NCBI GenBank assembly: GCA_043808235.1
Contig: JAZDFC010000073.1
Location: forward strand, 85,092 to 149,091
Length of the DNA: 64,000 nucleotides
DNA from: JAZDFC01 sp043808235
GTDB taxonomy: Bacteria > Bacteroidota > Ignavibacteria > Ignavibacteriales > Melioribacteraceae
Direction: 5' to 3'
Positions 52,138 through 59,307 of the stretch are shown piece by piece. The position numbers were made by a program, and so were the translations under genes. Position 1 is the stretch's first letter. Every line of letters begins with the position of its first letter. Below the pieces are notes generated by a model. The model was not told where the DNA came from. It was given only the letters and a program-made list of their open reading frames with translations, and ran no database searches.

Positions 52138-54072
52138 TTATCTTGCTCTTTTTTTCTTCCCTGCAAATGAAGGTCTGCCGGAATCTCTTTTGGATTCCGA
52201 TCGACTGAAATCTTTACGTGATTCCGATCTTCCGAATTCCTTCTTCGAATCGGATTCCCTGAATTCCCTTTTCGATTCCGATCTTCCGAATTCTTTTTTC
52301 GATTCTGATCCTCTGAAATCTCTCCGTGATTCAGATTTTCCATATTCCTTTTTGGGTTCAGATCTGCCAAAATCTTTCTTCGCGCGAAACTTCTTTTTAT
52401 CTTGCGAAAAATTACCTTCTCTTTTTCTTTCCGGTTTTCGCCATTCACCTCTTCCGCCGCCTCTACCTTTCGACTCAGCAACTTCCAATGCTATCTTGCG
52501 TTTTTTGAAAGATTGTCCGTTGAATGCTTCCATTAACACATCTTTGAAGTGTGTATCGGCTTCGAAAAAAGAAAAATTTGTTAAAATTTCTATTTGTCCA
52601 ATTTCAATATCAGGAAAGCCGGTGTACTCGTCTATGAGATTCATTAACAAACCGGGTTTTAAATTATCGGTTTTCCCAAGATTGATGAAAAACCGCGTGA
52701 ACATTTCCGACTGCTTTTTATCCCTGCTTGGTTTGCCAAATTCAACAGGCGCATTTAGATCAGGCGCATTTTTGTAGTATTCAAGAAACCTGTTAAACTC
52801 AACAGACACAAATTTCTTGATAAGTTCGTCGCGGTCAATCCATTCCAATTTTTTGATGATATCGGGTAAGTATGGATCAATCTGCGTATAATCGACTTCA
52901 ACTTTTTCCATGCGGTCAATCAAATTGAAAAGCTGTTTTTCACAAATGTCCTTTCCAAGCGGCACCTGTTTAAAAGAGAATTTTTTATTAATTATTCTCT
53001 CTATCATCTGAATTTTGTGTTTCTCTTTCATATTTGCAATTAGAATCGAAGTGCCTTTTCTTCCTGCACGTCCGGTTCTGCCGCTGCGATGTGTGTATAT
53101 ATCCAATTCTTCGGGAAGGTTGTAATTTATGATGTGCGAAAGACTTTCAACATCAAGTCCGCGCGCTGCAACATCCGTTGCTATAAGCAGTTTGAGATGT
53201 TTAATGCGGAATTTATTCATTACTGCATCGCGCTGCGCCTGGGAAAGATCGCCATGCAATGAATCGGCGTTGTATCCGTCTTTCATCAGCAGATCTGCAA
53301 CTTCCTGGGTTTCTTTTCTGGTCCTGCAGAAAATTATTCCGTAGATACCGGGGTAATAATCCACAATTCGTTTGAGGGCAAGATATCTATCTTTCGCATG
53401 AACAAGGTAACAAACGTGATCAACATTTTCGGCGCCGACGTTTTTCTTTCCTATTGTAATTTCAACCGGATCGGTCATATGATTTTTGGCAATATATAAA
53501 ACTTCATTCGGCATTGTTGCAGAGAACAAAAGGGTTGTTCGCTGTTTGGGAACTGTTTCGAGAATCGCCTCGAGATCATCCCGGAAACCCATATTGAGCA
53601 TCTCGTCTGCTTCATCGAGGACAACAGTGTTTACATGGGAAAGATCAACAACTCCGCGATTAATTAAATCGAGTAATCTTCCCGGTGTTGCAGAAATAAT
53701 TTGAACGCCTTTTTTAATTAATTGAATTTGTCTTTCGATACTCGATCCACCGAAGACAGGTACAATTTTTATCTCCGGTTTATATTTTGCGTAATCCATA
53801 AAATCGTCTGCAATTTGCAAACACAGTTCGCGTGTCGGACTTAAAATTAAATATTGTACTTTCTTGAATGAGGCTTTAGCTTTTTGGATAATCGGCAATC
53901 CGAATGCTGCTGTTTTTCCGGTCCCGGTTTGTGCAAGTGCAATTATGTCCTTCGGTTCCTGCTGTAATAAAATCGGGATCACTTTTTCTTGAACAGGCGT
54001 GGCTTCTTCAAAACCAAGTTCCGCTATCGCACGGAGTATTTTTTCTTCTATTTGTAGCTCTTGAAACGTCAT
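52138..54072 (-). CDS. DEAD-box RNA helicase with DbpA-like domain and nonapeptide tail
   Basis: A 644-residue helicase: Q motif (LGFEEATPVQEKVIPILL), AQTGTGKTAAF, PTREL, TPGRLLD, VLDEADEML, SATMP, 'ATDVAARGLDV' and HRSGRTGRAGRKG. A linker and a DbpA-type RNA-binding domain (about 480-555) follow. The last 80 residues consist of eight nonapeptides (KKDFGRSEP, KKEYGKSES, RRDFRGSES and so on) and a basic end. DeaD/CsdA-type helicases unwind structured RNA in ribosome assembly and cold adaptation. The tail probably binds RNA through alternating charge. Long open frames on the opposite strand are artefacts of the repeats. Confidence 0.95.
   Translation of the reverse strand: MTFQELQIEEKILRAIAELGFEEATPVQEKVIPILLQQEPKDIIALAQTGTGKTAAFGLPIIQKAKASFKKVQYLILSPTRELCLQIADDFMDYAKYKPEIKIVPVFGGSSIERQIQLIKKGVQIISATPGRLLDLINRGVVDLSHVNTVVLDEADEMLNMGFRDDLEAILETVPKQRTTLLFSATMPNEVLYIAKNHMTDPVEITIGKKNVGAENVDHVCYLVHAKDRYLALKRIVDYYPGIYGIIFCRTRKETQEVADLLMKDGYNADSLHGDLSQAQRDAVMNKFRIKHLKLLIATDVAARGLDVESLSHIINYNLPEELDIYTHRSGRTGRAGRKGTSILIANMKEKHKIQMIERIINKKFSFKQVPLGKDICEKQLFNLIDRMEKVEVDYTQIDPYLPDIIKKLEWIDRDELIKKFVSVEFNRFLEYYKNAPDLNAPVEFGKPSRDKKQSEMFTRFFINLGKTDNLKPGLLMNLIDEYTGFPDIEIGQIEILTNFSFFEADTHFKDVLMEAFNGQSFKKRKIALEVAESKGRGGGRGEWRKPERKREGNFSQDKKKFRAKKDFGRSEPKKEYGKSESRRDFRGSESKKEFGRSESKREFRESDSKKEFGRSESRKDFSRSESKRDSGRPSFAGKKKRAR
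52165..52380 (-). repeat. 27-bp tandem repeats coding for nonapeptides
   Basis: Eight consecutive 27-bp units (52380 down to 52165) encode variants of KKEFGRSES. The units are diverged at DNA level and in frame, and lie within the helicase tail. Unit number could vary among strains. Confidence 0.85.
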
Positions 54073-54378
54073 TTTTCTTTTTTCCTAATTTTCTAAGTCG
54101 AAATATAACCTTTAGTTAGGACAATGGAGCGGATTATTTATAGAACTCCGCCTCACTTTATTTTCTTAAGTATTGAAAACGGCTAAATTGATTTATTGCT
54201 CAATGGTTAACAGCAATGCAGCAATTTATCAGTTCAGCAATGATTTAACGTGGTTGGTTTTAAAAAACCCTAATACTATTTTTACTTCATAAATAATATT
54301 TGAAGTACAAAAGCCCAACATGTCTAACGTGAATTTGGGAGTAAAATGTTGGGCTTTTAAAATCATGGGAGATTTTTT
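54073..54378. other. 306-bp divergent intergenic region
   Basis: It separates the helicase and pruA. It contains a CAATT-type dispersed repeat (54199-54246) and the second copy of the CCCAACAT hairpin (54309-54358) just upstream of pruA. No gene is seen. Confidence 0.55.
54309..54358 (+). promoter_or_regulatory. Hairpin copy 2 in the pruA leader, possible attenuator
   Basis: AAAAGCCCAACAT (54309-54321) pairs with ATGTTGGGCTTTT (54346-54358). The element ends 20 bases before the pruA ATG and is followed by a GGGAGA ribosome site. Its terminator-like form suggests attenuation or a post-transcriptional control point. It is nearly identical to 51697-51745. Confidence 0.5.
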
Positions 54379-56010
54379 ATGTCAAACGCTTATTTTAAAG
54401 TGCCGTTGCCGATTAATGAGTCAATCAAAAATTACTCACCGGGCAGCGCTGAAAAAGAAGAATTAAAAAAGAAACTTACCGAGTTAAAATCTAAACAGAT
54501 TGAAGTTCCTCTAATTATCGGTGGCGAGGAAATCAGAACCGGTAATACAGAAGAAATGCGGATTCCGCACGACCATAATCATGTTCTCGGAATTTATCAC
54601 AAAGCCGGTAAAAAAGAAGTTGATATGGCAATCGAAGCTGCGCTCGAAGCCCGTAAAACCTGGGCCGAAATGCCATGGGAACATCGTGTATCAATATTCT
54701 TAAAAATGGCCGAACTGCTTGCCGGTCCATGGAGAGCTGCGTTAAACGCTGCAACAATGCTCGGTCAATCGAAAACCGTTTACCAGGCAGAGATTGATTC
54801 GGCGTGTGAGTTGATTGATTTCTGGCGATTCAATTCTTTTTACATGACCCAATTAATGAGCGATCAACCATATTCGCCAAAAGGAATGTGGAACCGTCTT
54901 GAGTACAGACCGCTTGAGGGATTTATCTTCGCAGTTACTCCCTTCAACTTCACTTCAATTGCCGGTAATCTTCCAACGGCTCCGGCAATAGTTGGAAATG
55001 TTGCGTTATGGAAACCGGCGTCGAGCGCTGTCTATTCCGCTTACTGGTTAATGAAATTATTTGAAGAAGCTGGATTACCGAAAGGCGTTATCAACTTTAT
55101 TCCCGGCTCGGGCAGCCAGGTCGGAAACCCGGTAATGGCGAGTCCGCACCTGGCAGGAATTCATTTCACCGGTTCAACTGCCGTATTCCAAAATATGTGG
55201 AAAACAATCGGGAATAATATTTCTAATATGAAATACTATCCGCGCATAGTTGGCGAAACGGGCGGCAAGGATTTTATATTCGCGCATAACTCAGCCGATG
55301 TTGATGCGCTTGCCGTTGCAGCGCTTCGGGGTGCATTCGAATATCAAGGACAAAAATGTTCAGCCGCTTCGCGAATGTATGTTCCAAAATCGCGATGGGA
55401 CGAATTTAAAACCAAATATGTTGCCGAAGTAAATAAAATTAAAATTGGCGATGTTGAAGATTTCACAAATTTTATGGGCGCCGTTATTGACAAAGCAGCA
55501 TTCAAATCTATTACCGAATATGTCGACTATGCAAAGAAATCAAGCGAAGCCGAAATAATAACCGGCGGAAATTATGATGACACAAACGGGTATTTTATTG
55601 AACCTACAACAATCGTAACAACAAATCCGAAATTCAAAACCATGGAAGAAGAAATATTCGGACCGGTTTTAACAATCCACGTTTATGAAGATGAAAAGTT
55701 TGAGGAGGCGTTGGAATTATGCGACACAACTTCGCCGTATGCGTTAACCGGCGCTATTTGGGCGCAGGATAGAAACACTTTAGTTAAAATGTCGAATAGA
55801 TTACGAAACGCTGCAGGCAATTTTTATATCAACGACAAACCCACGGCAGCAGTAGTCGGTCAGCAGCCGTTCGGCGGTGGAAGAGCTTCGGGCACAAACG
55901 ATAAAGCCGGAAGCGCGATGAATATTTTACGATGGATGACGACGAGAACAATCAAAGAAACATTTGATCCGCCGAAAGATTGGCGCTACCCGTTTATGGG
56001 AGAGGAATAG
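54379..56010 (+). CDS. pruA: L-glutamate gamma-semialdehyde (P5C) dehydrogenase
   Basis: A 543-residue aldehyde dehydrogenase that oxidises glutamate semialdehyde to glutamate in proline degradation, using NAD. Diagnostic features are 'FAVTPFNFTSIAGNLPTAPA', VGETGGKDFIFAH with the general-base Glu, the nucleophile Cys in EYQGQKCSAASR, 'EEEIFGPVLTIHVYED' and 'QPFGGGRASGTNDKAG'. It is the monofunctional (eukaryote/Thermus-type) form. The proline dehydrogenase partner is not in the window. The short leader contains a repeated hairpin, so expression may be controlled there. A terminator follows. Confidence 0.95.
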   Translation: MSNAYFKVPLPINESIKNYSPGSAEKEELKKKLTELKSKQIEVPLIIGGEEIRTGNTEEMRIPHDHNHVLGIYHKAGKKEVDMAIEAALEARKTWAEMPWEHRVSIFLKMAELLAGPWRAALNAATMLGQSKTVYQAEIDSACELIDFWRFNSFYMTQLMSDQPYSPKGMWNRLEYRPLEGFIFAVTPFNFTSIAGNLPTAPAIVGNVALWKPASSAVYSAYWLMKLFEEAGLPKGVINFIPGSGSQVGNPVMASPHLAGIHFTGSTAVFQNMWKTIGNNISNMKYYPRIVGETGGKDFIFAHNSADVDALAVAALRGAFEYQGQKCSAASRMYVPKSRWDEFKTKYVAEVNKIKIGDVEDFTNFMGAVIDKAAFKSITEYVDYAKKSSEAEIITGGNYDDTNGYFIEPTTIVTTNPKFKTMEEEIFGPVLTIHVYEDEKFEEALELCDTTSPYALTGAIWAQDRNTLVKMSNRLRNAAGNFYINDKPTAAVVGQQPFGGGRASGTNDKAGSAMNILRWMTTRTIKETFDPPKDWRYPFMGEE

Positions 56011-56020
56011 GTTATATTCG

Positions 56021-56058
56021 AAAATCAAAGAGAGGCTTTGCAGCATCTCTTTGATTTT
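56021..56058 (+). terminator. Rho-independent terminator after pruA
   Basis: AAAATCAAAGAGA (56021-56033) pairs perfectly with TCTCTTTGATTTT (56046-56058), giving a strong hairpin 10 bp after the stop. Confidence 0.85.
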
Positions 56059-56140
56059 GAAAAGAATTGATCGATCTATTTCCGTATTGATTATTCATAG
56101 AATATTTTTGATATTAAAATAGATAAAAAAGGTGTTAACT

Positions 56141-56359
56141 ATGAACGGTGAGTTAAAACAACAAATTCAAAAGCTGAGTGTTTCGGAAAGAATATTACTG
56201 GCAGAAGATATTTGGGATAGTGTCGCTCAGGAGAATCAATCCTTCGATTTAACACCTTCTCAAAAAGAAGCCTTAGAAAAAAGGAGTATGGATTTTACAA
56301 ATAATCCTGAAATTGGAAGAAAGTGGGAACATATAAAAGCTGAGTTTCTGGGAAAATAA
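56141..56359 (+). CDS. Addiction-module antitoxin (Unstab_antitox type), second pair
   Basis: About 72 residues from ATG 56141, with AAAAAAGGTG just upstream (an in-frame GTG at 56132 lies in that ribosome site). 'QKLSVSERILLAEDIWDSVAQE', 'LTPSQKEALEKRSMDFTNNPEIGRKWEHIKAEF' is the classic putative addiction module component pattern. It should neutralise the ParE-type toxin encoded two bases downstream. It shares only the family pattern with the antitoxin at 2821-3054, so the two are probably independent. Confidence 0.85.
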   Translation: MNGELKQQIQKLSVSERILLAEDIWDSVAQENQSFDLTPSQKEALEKRSMDFTNNPEIGRKWEHIKAEFLGK

Positions 56360-56361
56360 CA

Positions 56362-56664
56362 ATGCAACGTGAAATAATATTTCACCCTGAATCAGAAGAA
56401 GAATTTCGAGATTCCGTTTTATGGTATAAAAGCCAACAACCCGGACTTGATTTGGAATTCGCGCGTTGCATTGATGAGGCAATACAAAGAATCAGCAGAA
56501 ATCCGGAACTCTATCCAATCGTTTTTCATTCTTTCCGAAAAGTTGTTGTACGCAGATTTCCATTCCTAATCATTTATGAATTCGACGATAAACAGATAAG
56601 AATTCTCGGTGTTTTTCATTCAAGAAGAAATCCGAAGTTGCTCTCAAAAAGGAAATATATTTGA
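56362..56664 (+). CDS. ParE/RelE-family toxin, second pair
   Basis: A 100-residue protein: 'IIFHPESEEEFRDSVLWYKSQQPGLDLEFARCIDEAIQRI', 'PELYPIVFHSFRKVVVRRFPFLIIYEFDDKQIRILGVFHSRRNPKLL'. This is the ParE/RelE fold with the terminal HSRRNP typical of the family. It lies two bases from its antitoxin. Activity is inferred; the pair stands between pruA and sucC, both housekeeping genes. Confidence 0.85.
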   Translation: MQREIIFHPESEEEFRDSVLWYKSQQPGLDLEFARCIDEAIQRISRNPELYPIVFHSFRKVVVRRFPFLIIYEFDDKQIRILGVFHSRRNPKLLSKRKYI

Positions 56665-56735
56665 TTGGATTATATTTTTCTAAAATAAATTCTTCCTAAA
56701 TTTGTCCATTCTAAAAATCAAAGGAAAAGTCTCTA

Positions 56736-57950
56736 ATGAAAATACACGAATTCCAGGCTAAAGAAACATTAAAGAAATACGGCGTGCCGGTGCAGGACGG
56801 CATTGCAATAAAAGATTTATCCGAGCTTGATTCTGCAATTTCCGAACTCCAGTCGCGCGGTATTAATCAATACGTAGTTAAATCGCAGATACATGCAGGC
56901 GGGAGAGGAAAAGGTAAACTTTTCGATCCGGCAAATATAAATGAACTCATTTTGGAAGGCGGAGTTAAATTCACAACTTCTGTTGAGAATGCCAAAGACT
57001 ATGCTTCAAAGATGCTTGGCAATTTACTTGTTACCCATCAAACAGGTCCCGAAGGGAAAATTGTAAAAACACTTTTTATCACCGAGGGATTGGATTATAA
57101 AAAAGAATTGTACCTCGGAATATTACTCGACAGAGTGGTTTCGAAAAATGTAATTATGGCCTCGACCGAAGGCGGCGTTGAAATTGAAAAAGTTGCCGAG
57201 GAAACACCGGAAAAAATATTGAAAGTATGGATTGATCCATCGGTTGGAATTCAATCTTATCAGGCGCGCGAACTTGCTTTCGGTTTGGGATTAACCGGCA
57301 GTGCATTTAATAGTTTCCTTAGCTTCATTCAAAAATTATATAAAGCATACGAAGAGACCGATGCTTCATTACTCGAAATAAATCCCTTGATAATAACAAA
57401 CGATGACCGGATTGTTGCTCTCGATGCAAAAATGAATTTTGACGATAACGCTCTTTACCGCCATCCTGAAATTGTTGGATACCGTGATTTAGATGAAGAA
57501 GCGGCTCTGGAAGTAGTGGCATCGAAATTTAATTTGAACTACATCAAACTCGACGGTAATGTTGGCTGCATGGTTAACGGCGCAGGACTGGCTATGGCTA
57601 CGATGGATATCATAAAACTTGCTGGCGGCGAACCGGCAAATTTTCTCGATGTCGGCGGCGGTGCGAATAAAGAAACTGTAAAAAACGGTTTCAAAATAAT
57701 TTTATCCGATCCGAATGTAAAAGCAATTCTAATAAACATCTTCGGTGGAATTGTGCGATGCGACCGGGTTGCGCAGGGAGTAATTGATGCCGTGAACGAA
57801 ATTCATGTCAGCCTACCCATTGTAATTCGTTTAGAAGGAACAAATGCAATCGAAGCCGGAGTGATGTTGAAAGAATCCGGATTGAATTTCGAAGTCGCGA
57901 TGAGTCTTAAAGAAGCAGCTGAAAAAGTTACAAGCATTCTCAAAAATTAA
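56736..57950 (+). CDS. sucC: Succinyl-CoA synthetase beta subunit
   Basis: A 404-residue ATP-grasp protein: N-terminal MKIHEFQAKETLKKYGVPVQDG, 'YVVKSQIHAGGRGKGK', 'LLEINPLIITNDDRIVALDAKMNFDDNA', 'GNVGCMVNGAGLAMATMDII' and 'ILINIFGGIVRCDRVAQGVI' near the CoA-ligase domain. With the alpha subunit it makes succinyl-CoA reversibly from succinate, CoA and ATP or GTP in the TCA cycle. No sucD is adjacent, and a terminator follows, so alpha must be encoded elsewhere. The length is slightly above the common 388 residues. Confidence 0.95.
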   Translation: MKIHEFQAKETLKKYGVPVQDGIAIKDLSELDSAISELQSRGINQYVVKSQIHAGGRGKGKLFDPANINELILEGGVKFTTSVENAKDYASKMLGNLLVTHQTGPEGKIVKTLFITEGLDYKKELYLGILLDRVVSKNVIMASTEGGVEIEKVAEETPEKILKVWIDPSVGIQSYQARELAFGLGLTGSAFNSFLSFIQKLYKAYEETDASLLEINPLIITNDDRIVALDAKMNFDDNALYRHPEIVGYRDLDEEAALEVVASKFNLNYIKLDGNVGCMVNGAGLAMATMDIIKLAGGEPANFLDVGGGANKETVKNGFKIILSDPNVKAILINIFGGIVRCDRVAQGVIDAVNEIHVSLPIVIRLEGTNAIEAGVMLKESGLNFEVAMSLKEAAEKVTSILKN

Positions 57951-57960
57951 TTTTATTACA

Positions 57961-57990
57961 GGGCTGTCTGCCGGCAGCCCTTCTCTTTCT
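57961..57990 (+). terminator. Rho-independent terminator after sucC
   Basis: GGGCTG (57961-57966) pairs with CAGCCC (57975-57980) and is followed by TTCTCTTTCTTT, 10 bp after the stop. Confidence 0.8.
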
Positions 57991-58094
57991 TTCCAAATAT
58001 TTTGCCGGCAATTTCTCTTTTCTGATACTGATGTTCAAAAAATAATCTGTTCATTTTAACAAATAATCTCAATTAACCAACATGAGGAGTTGTT

Positions 58095-58610
58095 ATGAAA
58101 ATATTTTTAAACGTATTCTTCGCAGTATTAATTCTTTGCAGCTCTTTGTCATATTCTCAGAATCTTGATGACATTAAAACCAAGATTGCCGAGATCGATG
58201 CAAAACTTGAAAAGAGCATGCTCACAAATGATCCGATGAGCACTCTCGATCTATATGCTGAGAATTGCTATTCGCTTTCCAGTTACATGCCGATGATTAA
58301 AGGCAAGACAGAGTTGAAGAAAGGCGCTGAAATGCAGCTTGCAAATCCAACAAAATGGACTCAATTTGATCTTGAAACAGTTGATGTAATTACATCCGGA
58401 AATCTGGTAATCGAAATCGGAACATACGTGATGGCAATGGAAATACCGCAGATGCCCGAACCATGGAAAGATAATGGAAAATACATGAATGTATATGAAA
58501 TCCAGTCCGATGGTTCTTTATTGATTGTTGTAGACACATGGAACAGCGATAATAATCCATGGATGGAAATGCAAAAAATGATGCAGCCGGCTGCACCGCA
58601 AGAAAAGTAA
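58095..58610 (+). CDS. Secreted SnoaL/DUF4440-like protein
   Basis: A 171-residue protein with signal peptide MKIFLNVFFAVLILCSSLSYSQ. The mature part follows the NTF2-like (DUF4440/SnoaL) plan: a helical start (DIKTKIAEIDAKLEKSMLTND), 'LDLYAENCYSLSSYMPMIKGKTELKKGAEMQL', then strands 'VITSGNLVIEIGTYVMAME' and 'GKYMNVYEIQSDGSLLIVVDTWNSD'. Such proteins bind small ligands or act as isomerases or hydrolases, but none can be named. GAGGAG precedes the ATG and a terminator follows; it appears monocistronic. Confidence 0.75.
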   Translation: MKIFLNVFFAVLILCSSLSYSQNLDDIKTKIAEIDAKLEKSMLTNDPMSTLDLYAENCYSLSSYMPMIKGKTELKKGAEMQLANPTKWTQFDLETVDVITSGNLVIEIGTYVMAMEIPQMPEPWKDNGKYMNVYEIQSDGSLLIVVDTWNSDNNPWMEMQKMMQPAAPQEK

Positions 58611-58627
58611 ACAAAAACATTTTTATT

Positions 58628-58662
58628 AAACCGTCCCGTCTCAAATAACGTGGACGGTTTTT
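58628..58662 (+). terminator. Rho-independent terminator
   Basis: AAACCGTCC (58628-58636) pairs with GGACGGTTT (58652-58660) followed by TT, after the SnoaL-like gene. Confidence 0.85.
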
Positions 58663-58732
58663 ATGAAATCTTATTCTTATTCCCGTTCATAATCTCACTC
58701 ATGTTTTTTAACTCTTTCATTCTTTTTATTCA

Positions 58733-58766
58733 GAATTCCTTAATTTTCTTTCAAACAAATTATTAC
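58733..58766 (+). repeat. 34-bp direct repeat, left copy
   Basis: GAATTCCTTAATTTTC continues as TTTCAAACAAATTATTAC. It is identical to 59255-59288, 522 bp away. The MNT gene lies between them. The right copy is part of the leader of the ammonia-lyase gene. Confidence 0.9.
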
Positions 58767-58833
58767 GCAGTGATATTAGCAACCAACAAAACACTAAAGT
58801 GGAAATGATTGGCAAAACAAATAAAATTAGACT

Positions 58834-59145
58834 ATGGTTACTAGAGAATCTGCAATAGAAATAGTAAAAGCCTTTGTTAATGAATGCATGGGAAAAGGTA
58901 TACGATTTTATAAAGTTCTTCTGTTCGGTTCTTTTGCAAAAAATTTAGCTCATGAACATTCCGATATCGATCTCTTACTAATTTCAGATCAATTTTCTGA
59001 TAACATTTTCGAAAACCTGAAGATTTATTCAAAGATCAATATTAAATATCCTCGAATCGAAACACATCCTTACACTACCGCCCAGTATTTGGCAAATAAT
59101 GAATTTATTAATGAGATTATTAAAGAGAGCATTACCATAGCCTGA
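58834..59145 (+). CDS. Orphan MNT-type nucleotidyltransferase
   Basis: A 103-residue minimal nucleotidyltransferase with intact GS-X9-DxD: Gly32-Ser33 in LLFGSFAKN, Asp44 and Asp46 in SDIDLLLIS. No HEPN partner lies on either side, unlike the pair at 27600-28332; the next gene is the ammonia-lyase homologue. No Shine-Dalgarno is visible. The gene lies between two perfect 34-bp direct repeats, which suggests insertion or a duplication event. It may be a remnant antitoxin or a stand-alone nucleotidyltransferase. Confidence 0.8.
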   Translation: MVTRESAIEIVKAFVNECMGKGIRFYKVLLFGSFAKNLAHEHSDIDLLLISDQFSDNIFENLKIYSKINIKYPRIETHPYTTAQYLANNEFINEIIKESITIA

Positions 59146-59254
59146 AGTTTAACACTCCCAAATCTTTAGTTTACTCTACGTGATAATATATTCAAATCGC
59201 GATATTCTGCCCAGGTAAAGAAAAATCGGATTCTCATACACATTCTTTACTTAG

Positions 59255-59288
59255 GAATTCCTTAATTTTCTTTCAAACAAATTATTAC
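59255..59288 (+). repeat. 34-bp direct repeat, right copy
   Basis: Perfect copy of 58733-58766, ending 19 bp before the ammonia-lyase ATG. Looser similarity (CATTCTTT) extends about 14 bp further upstream in both copies. Confidence 0.9.
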
Positions 59289-59307
59289 TCATGGGGAGAA
59301 ATAATAT

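Noticed and set aside
52106..52777. Long open frame (223 codons) on the plus strand over the helicase tail
   Set aside because: It is the antisense of the 27-bp repeat region; its Asp/Ser/Leu repeats mirror the nonapeptides and it has no family resemblance.
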